This document shows, piece after piece, positions 8,584-16,871 of a stretch of DNA of 64,000 nt; the stretch's first letter is position 1; every line of letters begins with the position of its first letter. Both the position numbers and the translations under genes were made by a program. The notes beneath the pieces were generated by a model. The model had not been told where the DNA came from. It made no database searches and saw only the letters and a list, made by a program, of their open reading frames with translations. This stretch comes from an uncultured Bacteroidota bacterium. Its GTDB lineage: Bacteria > Bacteroidota > Bacteroidia > Bacteroidales > VadinHA17. The DNA lies in contig CAIMVD010000270.1 in the NCBI GenBank assembly GCA_903844815.1, forward strand, positions 1-64,000, in the 5' to 3' direction.

Positions 8584-9381
8584 CTACTTCAACGAAAAAA
8601 TAAACCCTTTAAATTCCGACCGTATATTCGCTTTATCGAGTGCATCAAATTCCATAACCAGATCATAATCCCGTGTCAGTGCTGAGATAAATTTATCCTT
8701 ATTGAAAAACCTGCAGGGATAGCTGCCTGAATAGATCCGGGGATTTACCTTTTGAACTGTTATCCGGTCTTTCCCGCTGACGAACGGAGTCCTGTCGATT
8801 ATAATATACCTAATTCCAAGCAATTTTACCTTCTCGAGTATCAAAAACGGATCTTCGAGGTACTGCAAAACGCTTGAAAACAGCGCCACATTTACTTTGT
8901 AGGATTTGCAGCACTCGTCAATGGAATCGAAAAAATGAAGCCTTTCATCTTCAAAATGCTTCTTTCCTGATTTTACAAAACCCTGCTGTTCCACCACAGA
9001 CCAGTTGACCTCAGGAAGTGAATCAAGAAATTTCCTGTTCTGGTAATAGGCAGAGCCAAGCGAACCTCCGAAATCAAGAATATTGATTCTACCATTATTA
9101 AGTGCAGCCACCCACATCAAGGCTGCCAGAAGAGGGTAAGAGTATTGCACTTCATCAAATAGAAATGAATCCCTTTCGCAGGCGGCTTCTCCTGACTTGA
9201 CAAGCAGGGATGATTCTTCCACCTTTTTTAAAATTGCATCGGCATTATACCCTGAACAACTTGCACTTGCTTCGTTCCAGTTGGAATAGTTACCATGCCA
9301 GCCATAAAAAATTCCTGTAACCGCCCTGATTAAACTGCCGGGAAGTACTCGTTTTACAGCATTCCGTAAATTAAATTTCAT
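8584..9381 (-). CDS. TIGR04325 family methyltransferase
   Basis: 265 residues. The start FYGWHGNYSNWNEA, the tract DEVQYSYPLLAALMW and the SAM-binding loop ILDFGGSLGSAYY (about residues 101-113) are the recognised pattern of TIGR04325 (LIC12133-type) putative methyltransferases of O-antigen loci. The substrate is not known for the family; a sugar or repeat-unit modification in the cytosol is likely. It is the last gene of the second block, 3 bp after the stop of the gene at 9385-10611, and is followed by the MITE-like element. Confidence 0.8.
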   Translation of the reverse strand: MKFNLRNAVKRVLPGSLIRAVTGIFYGWHGNYSNWNEASASCSGYNADAILKKVEESSLLVKSGEAACERDSFLFDEVQYSYPLLAALMWVAALNNGRINILDFGGSLGSAYYQNRKFLDSLPEVNWSVVEQQGFVKSGKKHFEDERLHFFDSIDECCKSYKVNVALFSSVLQYLEDPFLILEKVKLLGIRYIIIDRTPFVSGKDRITVQKVNPRIYSGSYPCRFFNKDKFISALTRDYDLVMEFDALDKANIRSEFKGFIFSLK

Positions 9382-9384
9382 AGC

Positions 9385-10611
9385 CTAGTTTAAACCCCTA
9401 ACAGTCAGTTCATTTTTAAGTATCTCGATAATTGTCTTGCACCGGGAGTCGACAGAATGTGATTTAAGAGTCCGTGTTTGTCCCGACACTGCTATTCGTC
9501 TTCTCTCAGAATCATTATCAAGAAGCCATTTAATTTTTTCGGCACACTCCTCAGAAGTATCATAGACAACAACTTCATTGCCAATATCAAAAAGGTCTTT
9601 GAGATTACTTTTATTATCTGTAAGAAGGCAGCTTCCGGCACCGGTGGCCTCGAAAAGACGCATATTTCCTGCATATTTACCCGCAACATCACCGTGGTTG
9701 TTAAGGACGATCCTTGAACAATTGAGAAGCTTATACATTTCAAACCCATATCTGGGCCCTCTGATATTCTTTCGGATAATCTCCGGATAAAAATTTACAG
9801 GATTATTGCCATAATGAAGAAGGCTCATAATCGCTTCAGGATTCTTAATACCAGCTTTTTTAAAAAGACGATTCAAATAAAATAAAAATTTCTTAACAAG
9901 TATCCTCAGGTTACTCTCCGTGTTGACAAAGAGTGAAATATTTATTCCCCTATTCAAAAGATCCTCCAGCAATGCAATCCTTTCATTATGATATCCTCCT
10001 CCATGAATCAGGGAACCGGTAAAAACAACCTCATTAAACGGGTAGCTGTCAAGGGTATCAATTTCAGTGAGGAGGTCAAGATCGAAACCATGGTATACAA
10101 GGTAAGATTTTATTCCCGCTTTTTCCAGATCAACCTTAAGCCCGGGGGTACAAGTAATAACCAGATCGAGCAATTTCAGCTTTTCAAGACCCTGTGGATT
10201 AATTGGGGCACAATGGTAACCGACAACGAGTTTAATGAAATCAACCTTTTTCCTTATCTTTTTCAGAAATTCTGGCTTTAAAAATCTAAGATCTTCGATC
10301 CACAGGACATCCGGCCGGAAGTGGGCGATTCTTTTGAGAATCATGTCTTCAGCATCAGAAATCCGCAACTGATATGCCTCCGCCCATTTTTTCTGTAACT
10401 TCCTGTCATTTACGATCATGCAGTCGACAGCTACCCCATTGCGGGAAAATGCCCTTGTATATGATGCTGCAAATTCAGTTGAATCGGAAAGCAATGCTTT
10501 ATAATGCCCATCATAGTCCATACCTGAGACCTCAGGGTATTTCGCGTAGAATTTCCTCAGGTACCCCGGATACATTGAACTTATTATCAGCAATCTGAAA
10601 CTCAGTATCAT
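9385..10611 (-). CDS. CgeB-like glycosyltransferase (GT-B)
   Basis: 408 residues with a two-domain GT-B layout. The C-terminal half has YAGNMRLFEATGAGSCLLTD (about residues 312-332), then IGNEVVVYDTSEE and repeated turn motifs. This is the nucleotide-sugar-binding region of CgeB/Glyco_trans_1_2 proteins. The N-terminal part contains LWIEDLRFL and LVVGYHCAPI, also usual in this group. It has no membrane segment. The gene is closely packed between the flippase gene at 10624 and the methyltransferase at 8584, consistent with repeat-unit assembly. Donor and linkage unknown. Confidence 0.72.
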   Translation of the reverse strand: MILSFRLLIISSMYPGYLRKFYAKYPEVSGMDYDGHYKALLSDSTEFAASYTRAFSRNGVAVDCMIVNDRKLQKKWAEAYQLRISDAEDMILKRIAHFRPDVLWIEDLRFLKPEFLKKIRKKVDFIKLVVGYHCAPINPQGLEKLKLLDLVITCTPGLKVDLEKAGIKSYLVYHGFDLDLLTEIDTLDSYPFNEVVFTGSLIHGGGYHNERIALLEDLLNRGINISLFVNTESNLRILVKKFLFYLNRLFKKAGIKNPEAIMSLLHYGNNPVNFYPEIIRKNIRGPRYGFEMYKLLNCSRIVLNNHGDVAGKYAGNMRLFEATGAGSCLLTDNKSNLKDLFDIGNEVVVYDTSEECAEKIKWLLDNDSERRRIAVSGQTRTLKSHSVDSRCKTIIEILKNELTVRGLN

Positions 10612-10623
10612 CTTTAATTCAAC

Positions 10624-11943
10624 TTATGAAACAACCTGTACTCCCTGAATATTTTTTTCATAATTCATCACGATTCGGAACATCATTGTCAATACAGCAA
10701 TATAGCAAACGATCTCAATCAGCACATAAATCTTCAAAAACTCCGTGAATTCAAAGTTCCTGAGCAACAATAAAGAAAGAATCGAAATAAAATAACAGAA
10801 TTGCCAGATACTGTAATATTTAATTTTCCGCATCGAAATGAAAATGCATGAAAATGACGACACAATAAAATTCAGTATAAATGACCAAACCATTATCCTC
10901 GATATTTCTCCCGAAACGCCCCAGTTCTGGCCAAAAACTATTTTGAAAAGCGGAATGCCAAACAGCATTATCACTACTAATTCAGCCAATGAGATCGCAA
11001 GTACAATCCAAAGTGTACTTTTCAGTTCGGAAATGAAACTCTTTTTTGAATTAAAACTGTCGGCTACTTGCTGAAGCAGCACACTTGAAATTGAAGATGC
11101 AACAAAAGCCAGCGGTATTGAAAGCACCATTTTTGTCAGATCAAAGTAACCCGCACTTTCCGATGAAAAGAATTTATTAATGAATACCGGAGGAAGGAAG
11201 AAACTGCAGGTACTCATTAATGCAGGGATAAGGTTATATCTGGGAAATTCAGAGTACCTGGAGGCAACATATTTTAGTTTATTTACGCTTACTAGTTTAA
11301 GAGAAAAACCGTTCCTGAAGGATTGAATAATCGTAGATATTGAATTGGCTGTCTGACCAGCAATATCGCTCAGAATAAGACCTGCGGGATTTTTAAAAAA
11401 GGCCAGCGTTACCTGCGAAAGGCCTTCGCTACCTCTCCTTATAAGCTTATTCGCAGATACTCCGGTGTATTTCTTTTTCCTGATCAGCCAGTAATTAAAT
11501 GACTGAGCAACATTATAAAGGAAGGCTCCAAGAGGAATAATATACAGAACCGAAGAAGTAAAGCCGGGTTTAAGATTTACAGCGCTCAGAATCTGTTTAC
11601 CAAAAAGAAGGAATACAATAAATACGACAAGAGTTATGCCCAGGTTAAAAACGAGAGATAGTGCAAGCAGGCTTGCTGAATCCTTATCCTTTCGGGGCAG
11701 GACAATTGCATCATCATAACGAAGCGAAGAGAACACCGCAATTATGCCTACCATGCTGAGATATACCGAATAGGTACCCCACATTTCTGCTGTGAACAGC
11801 CGGCGCAATAAAGGCTGAAGAAGAACCGATACTAATTGAGCCAGCACAGTACCCGATACAAGCACCGATGTATTGCGGATCAATTCTGATTTAAAAATGG
11901 TTCTTGGATTCACGTTGGGTAAAGATGTGGCTTTAAAAGTCAA
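10624..11943 (-). CDS. Oligosaccharide flippase (Wzx, MATE/MVF superfamily)
   Basis: 439 residues with about 12 membrane helices. The N-terminal NTSVLVSGTVLAQLVSVLLQ and RRLFTAEMWGTYSVYLS are typical of polysaccharide-export flippases moving undecaprenyl-linked repeat units across the inner membrane. The only plausible start is a TTG at 11943, which overlaps the TGA of the upstream MraY-like gene in a TTGA arrangement and suggests translational coupling. It is the flippase of the second assembly block; another is encoded at 33157-34602. Confidence 0.86.
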   Translation of the reverse strand: MTFKATSLPNVNPRTIFKSELIRNTSVLVSGTVLAQLVSVLLQPLLRRLFTAEMWGTYSVYLSMVGIIAVFSSLRYDDAIVLPRKDKDSASLLALSLVFNLGITLVVFIVFLLFGKQILSAVNLKPGFTSSVLYIIPLGAFLYNVAQSFNYWLIRKKKYTGVSANKLIRRGSEGLSQVTLAFFKNPAGLILSDIAGQTANSISTIIQSFRNGFSLKLVSVNKLKYVASRYSEFPRYNLIPALMSTCSFFLPPVFINKFFSSESAGYFDLTKMVLSIPLAFVASSISSVLLQQVADSFNSKKSFISELKSTLWIVLAISLAELVVIMLFGIPLFKIVFGQNWGVSGEISRIMVWSFILNFIVSSFSCIFISMRKIKYYSIWQFCYFISILSLLLLRNFEFTEFLKIYVLIEIVCYIAVLTMMFRIVMNYEKNIQGVQVVS

Positions 11944-12941
11944 CCCTTAGTGAATGGAACTTTCCTGTCGACACTAAGAGTTATGAGATAATATAAGACA
12001 AGGGTAAGGATAAACAGCGGAATCTGAAGTACTTTAATTTCCCGGTAAACAGCTATGAGTATAATGATTCCTATGTTTATTGCTATAAGAAAATAAATCA
12101 CTTTCTGGTGTGAATAACCAGCCTGGATTATCCGCTGATATACATGCTTCCTGTGGCCGGTACTTAATTTTTCTCTGTTTCTCCAGCGTCGGAAAAGAGT
12201 AAGTGTCGTATCAAACCAGAAAGGGGATGTTAACATAATCCAGTTAAGGATTGAAAAATCAAAGGTATTATGGAAATGAATACCCATTACAACTATTATA
12301 AATCCAAGCTGGGTGCTTCCGACATCACCCATGAAAATTTTCGCCTTGGGCCAGTTCCAGTATAAGAAACCCGATACGCAAAAGACAAGCAACAAATTCG
12401 CAAGGTTCCAGGTAAAAACAAACAAAACTGAACAAATAATAATAGCTTCAACCGAAGCAAATCCATCGACGCCGTCCATAAAGTTGAAAAGATTTATGAA
12501 CCAGACCATGCCGACAATCGCAAGAGGATAGATCAGGAACTGATAATCCGCTTCAAATCCGGGCAAAATAAGCGGCCTCAGTCCTCCCAGCAACCAGAAA
12601 GCCAGTACAGCAGTTAAAAAATGGACAAACAGCCTGACAGAGGGCTTAATATCAATTATATCATCAATAAAACTTACAATAGCCAGCAGGACTCCTGACA
12701 TTAATGCAAGGAAGAACTGCTTCTCAACGATGCCCGAGAAATATAAAACAATGAGACCTGTATACCAGGTAATTACTATAGCTATGCCTCCTCCAAAAGG
12801 CGTTGGTATATTATGAAGACTCCTTTCGTTAGGAAGCGCAACCATCTTTCTCCTGAGTGCATAGTTTTTTATCATCCATGTCAGAATGAATGACAATAAA
12901 CCAAGGAGAACAATCAGAATAAAAGACGTTAGAAAATTCAA
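11940..12941 (-). CDS. Undecaprenyl-phosphate N-acetylhexosamine-1-phosphate transferase (WecA/WbpL-like)
   Basis: A 333-residue polytopic enzyme of the MraY/WecA family, which starts a repeat unit by transferring HexNAc-1-P to undecaprenyl phosphate. Diagnostic sites: NERSLHNIPTPFGGG (38-52), FIDDIIDI (91-98), FNFMDGVDG (about 152-160), KIFMGDVGS (about 201-209) and the late HRKH. Proximity to L-FucNAc genes and a WbjF/WbpV-like epimerase recalls Pseudomonas O-antigen loci with WbpL, which initiates with FucNAc or QuiNAc. The start is a TTG at 12941, as no ATG precedes the first helix. Confidence 0.88.
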   Translation of the reverse strand: MNFLTSFILIVLLGLLSFILTWMIKNYALRRKMVALPNERSLHNIPTPFGGGIAIVITWYTGLIVLYFSGIVEKQFFLALMSGVLLAIVSFIDDIIDIKPSVRLFVHFLTAVLAFWLLGGLRPLILPGFEADYQFLIYPLAIVGMVWFINLFNFMDGVDGFASVEAIIICSVLFVFTWNLANLLLVFCVSGFLYWNWPKAKIFMGDVGSTQLGFIIVVMGIHFHNTFDFSILNWIMLTSPFWFDTTLTLFRRWRNREKLSTGHRKHVYQRIIQAGYSHQKVIYFLIAINIGIIILIAVYREIKVLQIPLFILTLVLYYLITLSVDRKVPFTKG

Positions 12942-12987
12942 GAAATGAACTGTATAAAGTATTTTCTGAAACAGTATAAGGATTCTT

Positions 12988-13860
12988 CTATTTTTCCGAA
13001 AGATATCCTTTGATCATCATTTTAAAACCCTGCTCAATTGTATAAGGGGGATCATATCCGAGAACCTCCCTTGTTTCCTCATTATCGAGAAAAAATGAGT
13101 TGTATAGCCTGTCAAAAATTCCCGGAAAGAATTTTACTCCTGAATTTATTACGAAATCAGGCAGACGGAACATTAATGGCCGGCGCTTCATAAAACAGGA
13201 AATAAGTTTAACCAGGTCAGTAGTGGATAAAGGTTTGTTGTCCATAGCCACAAACACCCCTGATGCTCTTAATTCGATTATTCTGTCGATGAAACCAACC
13301 AGATTTTCGACATAGGTATAATGCCTGTTGTTATCAACGCCACGAAAGGGAAGTAAAGGAACCCTTTCGATTAGTCTTACAAGTTTAAGAATATTAGCTC
13401 CAACTCCGGGCCCGTACACAATTGGCGTTCTGATTATTGAGACAATAAATTCCGGTGTCCCGAGCAGTCGCAATGCAATTTCCGCCTCAAATTTACTTTC
13501 TCCGTAAGGATCATCAGGGAAGCAGAGAGAATATTCGTTCCAGGGTTCAGTGCCAGGAATCCATTTTCCGTAAACTTTCACGGTACTTAAAAATATGAAC
13601 TGTCTTACACCCGATGCCCTGGCCTGCTCAGCCATCCTGATCGTAAGATCCCGATTGACCCTGAAGTATTCAGAAGCCGGAGTGGTATTCGATCGGTGAA
13701 CTATTGCAGCGAGATGCAAAACTGAATCAAAGCCACTGAAATCGATCGACTCAGGAAGATTTTCACGAAGGGAAATCTCATCGAATTCCTTGTATTTTGA
13801 GAACTTACGGAAATTGGTACCAATGAAGCTATTTGTACCGGTAATCAGTATTCGGGCCAT
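12988..13860 (-). CDS. NAD-dependent sugar epimerase/reductase (WbpV/WbjF-like SDR)
   Basis: A 290-residue extended SDR. It has ILITGTNSFIGTNF as the NAD(P)-binding glycine motif (here G-x-x-S-F-I-G), LHLAAIVHRS, the catalytic region FLSTVKVYG and YGESKFEAE (Tyr-x-x-x-Lys), and DNNRHYTYVENLV. It most resembles the WbpV/WbjF/Tyv-type 4-epimerase or 4-reductase genes found immediately before WbpL-type transferases, which set the C4 configuration of the initiating amino sugar. The gene order here (SDR then WbpL-like) fits that role. Confidence 0.75.
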   Translation of the reverse strand: MARILITGTNSFIGTNFRKFSKYKEFDEISLRENLPESIDFSGFDSVLHLAAIVHRSNTTPASEYFRVNRDLTIRMAEQARASGVRQFIFLSTVKVYGKWIPGTEPWNEYSLCFPDDPYGESKFEAEIALRLLGTPEFIVSIIRTPIVYGPGVGANILKLVRLIERVPLLPFRGVDNNRHYTYVENLVGFIDRIIELRASGVFVAMDNKPLSTTDLVKLISCFMKRRPLMFRLPDFVINSGVKFFPGIFDRLYNSFFLDNEETREVLGYDPPYTIEQGFKMMIKGYLSEK

Positions 13861-13896
13861 TTTAATTCAGATCTTGGTTGCACTGATTCAGGTTCA

Positions 13897-14685
13897 TCAG
13901 CGACTTGCGATTTTATCATGCTTTCTGCTACCGCCCAAAAACTCAAAAATCTTAAAAAAATATTTAAGGTAAATAAAGAAGTATCCTGTCCTGAGGCCAT
14001 TTTCCCTGCAGGCTCTCAGAATTTCACTGTTCAGGGTAATATTGCTTTTCAGCGATTTGTTGCTTACTCCTCCTCTGCGCATCGATACAAAGGGCATTTC
14101 TAAGTACTGAGATCTAAGCCTGTTCACATAAATGAACCGCAACAGAAGCTCAAAATCAGCTGCAATTTTATAATCCGGTTTATAATAGCCGAGCTTCTCA
14201 AAAAAATCCCTCTTAACATAAAAACTTGGATGAGCAGGCATAAAACCGAAGCGAAACCTTCCCGGACGAAAAGCTCCTGATGAATAATATCTTACAATTC
14301 TTGAAGTATTTTCGGAACTGACGAAAATAGCATCTCCATAAACAGCATCAATATCGTTTTCTATGAATGTTTCCGCCACTTTCGCAATTACCTGCCGGTC
14401 ATAAAATACATCATCTGAATTAACTATCCCTAAAATATCTCCTGTGGAAATAGCTATGCCCTTGTTAATTGCATCATAAATACCATTATCTGGCTCTGTA
14501 AGAAACTTTGAAATTTTCGAACCGTACGATTTTACAATTTCGACTGTACCATCAGTTGATGCCCCATCTATAACAATGTATTCAATATGCGGATATGTCT
14601 GACACATTACCGAATCAATAGTCCCTGAAATTGTAGCCGCACTATTATGTGAAACGGTAATTACCGTGATTACCGGATTATTCAT
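13897..14685 (-). CDS. GT2 family glycosyltransferase (WcaE-like)
   Basis: A 262-residue GT-A enzyme. It shows VITVITVSHNSAATISGTI, IDGASTDGT, EPDNGIYDAINKGI and GIVNSDDVFYD (the DxD equivalent), the set seen in WcaE/EpsE-type transferases. It has no strong C-terminal membrane anchor. It lies between the SDR gene and the PglC-like initiating transferase, so it probably adds one of the first sugars of the repeat unit on the cytosolic face. Specificity unknown. Confidence 0.83.
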   Translation of the reverse strand: MNNPVITVITVSHNSAATISGTIDSVMCQTYPHIEYIVIDGASTDGTVEIVKSYGSKISKFLTEPDNGIYDAINKGIAISTGDILGIVNSDDVFYDRQVIAKVAETFIENDIDAVYGDAIFVSSENTSRIVRYYSSGAFRPGRFRFGFMPAHPSFYVKRDFFEKLGYYKPDYKIAADFELLLRFIYVNRLRSQYLEMPFVSMRRGGVSNKSLKSNITLNSEILRACRENGLRTGYFFIYLKYFFKIFEFLGGSRKHDKIASR

Positions 14686-14717
14686 TATGTGAAAGCAAAG
14701 TCAATAATATCAGTACG

Positions 14718-15314
14718 TTACTTATTTCGAATAATAGCCAGGAGTGTCAGAAGAATTATTTTACAATAGCTGTGAACATTCATTTCGTTTAAATAAGACA
14801 TATTCAGTTTAATCTTCAGGGGCATTATTTCTTCGATATATGTTTTTTCAGGATCGGGTGAAAGTGCCAGAAGTTTATTTTCATCTTTAAATCTGATTGA
14901 TGCGTAATCTGTTATCCCCGGTTTTACACTCAATACAATTTTCTGGTCATTATTATACAAATCGACATACTTTCGTACCTCAGGTCTTGGTCCGACAAAA
15001 CTCATGTTCCCCAATATTACATTTATCAACTGAGGTAACTCATCGATTTTGTATTTCCTGAGAAAATGACCTGTTCTGGTTATTCTCTTGTCGTTTGCTC
15101 CGACTGTTAAAAGTAATTTTCTGTCGGAATTAAGACCCATTGTACGGAATTTGAACAAGGTGAAATCCTTATTATTCTTCCCAACTCTTTTCTGTGTGTA
15201 GAAAACTCCTCCCGGAGTGTCCGTAATGATTAGAAAAGATACAATTATGAGAACCGGTAATAATATAATGATAGCCAGGATCGAAATAATTAAGTCAAAA
15301 AATCTAATCAACAT
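14718..15314 (-). CDS. PglC-like phosphoglycosyl transferase (small bacterial sugar transferase)
   Basis: 198 residues, the minimal monotopic form. A single N-terminal re-entrant helix is followed by FYTQKRVGKNNKDFTLFKFRTM, RKYKIDELPQLINVILGNMS and FVGPRPE. These are conserved in PglC/WcaJ C-terminal domains, which transfer a sugar-1-phosphate to undecaprenyl phosphate. The catalytic Asp-Glu pair is seen as the DE of IDELPQ. It provides a second initiating activity alongside the WecA-like protein at 11940, supporting more than one glycan. A DegT aminotransferase (19255) and an acetyltransferase (20467) in the same block may make its substrate. Confidence 0.88.
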   Translation of the reverse strand: MLIRFFDLIISILAIIILLPVLIIVSFLIITDTPGGVFYTQKRVGKNNKDFTLFKFRTMGLNSDRKLLLTVGANDKRITRTGHFLRKYKIDELPQLINVILGNMSFVGPRPEVRKYVDLYNNDQKIVLSVKPGITDYASIRFKDENKLLALSPDPEKTYIEEIMPLKIKLNMSYLNEMNVHSYCKIILLTLLAIIRNK

Positions 15315-15353
15315 AGTATCAGATTATTATTAAAAATATTTTGTTACTAAAAA

Positions 15354-16229
15354 TCAAAGGCATATTGATTTTGCTCTCGAAGTAATTTCATTCATAAATG
15401 TTTCATCTGAAATAACAGATTCGAAACTTTTAAAATCGAATCTGCCGGCAATGTCATTAAGTTTCTGTTCTGTTTTCGAAATATTCAGGTAGTGTCTTAT
15501 ATGCCTGAGCAGGGGAAATGATAACCGCGGCTGATCTCCGTCGATATCACGCGGATGGATATACAAAATGAGAGGCCGATTGTGTTTCTGAATAATACCG
15601 GCCATTTTTAAAAAGAAAGTCAAGGGGAACATCCTTAAATATCCTCCACCAAAGCAAGAAAGCCTCAGAATACGAAAATCAACAATAGTCTGGGGAAATT
15701 CCAGAATTTCCCTGTCACCCAACTTAATAATTACAGGTTCCTTATCGAACTTATCATAATGCCCAAGCAATCTTTTCCCCGGGAAAATAGAAGAGTCATA
15801 TTTTATTCCATGCTCTGCCAATATGCTGAAAGCCCATTCGGTCTCCGGTGTTATTGAAAAACCCGGAGCCCTGTATCCAAGAACTTTTCTTCCCGAAATA
15901 TCTTCAATTACAGAGACCGCTTTGTATATATCTTGCCGGAACTCATCCGGAGTCTGGTTATAGATCATTTTATGGGCATAACCATGAGTTGCTATTTCGT
16001 GGCCACGTCGGAGTGATTCTTTTACAAGATCCGGGTGTTTTTCGGCGACCCAGCCAAGGAAGAAAAAAGTCGCTGTTACATTATTTCTCTCAAAAAGGTC
16101 CCATAATCTGGGAAGCACATGCTGCACCCTCTGCACGGCCCCATCCCAGCCTTCGAACGGGATGATATTGTCGAGACCTTCAGGAATATGAAACCACTCC
16201 TCTACGTCGACTGACATCACAGCATTCAT
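15354..16229 (-). CDS. Polysaccharide deacetylase with DUF3473 (XrtA-system type)
   Basis: 291 residues. The N-terminus reads MSVDVEEWFH, the catalytic Asp and zinc-site region of NodB-homology deacetylases. ATFFFLGWVAEKHPDL and HEIATHGYAHK (zinc histidines) follow, then YRAPGFSIT and the DUF3473 C-terminal region with LYIHPRDID. Such proteins accompany exopolysaccharide loci and de-N-acetylate glycans. They are often annotated with exosortase systems, but no exosortase is visible here. No signal peptide is evident, so it may act on cytosolic lipid-linked intermediates. Confidence 0.85.
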   Translation of the reverse strand: MNAVMSVDVEEWFHIPEGLDNIIPFEGWDGAVQRVQHVLPRLWDLFERNNVTATFFFLGWVAEKHPDLVKESLRRGHEIATHGYAHKMIYNQTPDEFRQDIYKAVSVIEDISGRKVLGYRAPGFSITPETEWAFSILAEHGIKYDSSIFPGKRLLGHYDKFDKEPVIIKLGDREILEFPQTIVDFRILRLSCFGGGYLRMFPLTFFLKMAGIIQKHNRPLILYIHPRDIDGDQPRLSFPLLRHIRHYLNISKTEQKLNDIAGRFDFKSFESVISDETFMNEITSRAKSICL

Positions 16230-16235
16230 ACCTTT

Positions 16236-16871
16236 TCAGTTCAGGTTTATAGTGACGAAGTAATCTCTGTCAATCCTTTCGATTGAATAAGACATTATTT
16301 CAAGTTGCGCCATTAAATCCTCAATATCCTTTCGATGGTACAAGCGAAGATAGCAACGGTTCCTGTAGCGGAGTTTTCTCTGAAAAGCGAGCACCCCCCC
16401 ATCAGCAGGAAAACTTATCATTACTTTACGGTTTGTAATATTTATCGCTCTCTCTATGACCAGTTCCGGATGTTCAAAATATTCCACGAAGCCCATCATT
16501 ATGGAATAGTCAAATTTTCGCCCCGGTTCATAGCCGAAAACATCCACAACTTCAAAGCGCAGGGAATTTTCGAGTCCTAGTTCTTTCGCATGTTCCTTTG
16601 CAAGACCGATCATTGGTTCCGAAAAATCAATCCCCAGGATCTCCCTTTCACCGGTCGTTGCCAGGGAAAAACAATAATGTCCCGGGCCGCAGCCGATGTC
16701 GATCACAGAGACATTTTCGGGTGGAATTATCTTCATGGTTTTATCAAAACGTATTTTCATTGCTCCACGGAACAATTTGTTGATGATACTATTGAACCAC
16801 GAGTTTCTGGTGCCGTAAATAGCATCAAAATCGGACGCATAACGGTCCCAGAATGATTTGTTTTCTTTCAT
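16236..16871 (-). CDS. Class I SAM-dependent methyltransferase
   Basis: 211 residues. Motif I is VSVIDIGCGPGHYCFSLA, motif II ILGIDFSEPMI, then the acidic FEVVDVFGYEPGRKFDYSIM, matching small Methyltransf_11/25 enzymes. It overlaps the preceding polymerase-like gene by 4 bp (ATGA) and is 6 bp from the deacetylase, so it belongs to the same unit. It probably methylates a sugar or terminates chain growth. The substrate is not deducible. Confidence 0.8.
   Translation of the reverse strand: MKENKSFWDRYASDFDAIYGTRNSWFNSIINKLFRGAMKIRFDKTMKIIPPENVSVIDIGCGPGHYCFSLATTGEREILGIDFSEPMIGLAKEHAKELGLENSLRFEVVDVFGYEPGRKFDYSIMMGFVEYFEHPELVIERAINITNRKVMISFPADGGVLAFQRKLRYRNRCYLRLYHRKDIEDLMAQLEIMSYSIERIDRDYFVTINLN

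Noticed and set aside
16590-16856. Plus-strand open frame opposite the methyltransferase gene
   Set aside because: Entirely antisense to a gene with clear SAM motifs.
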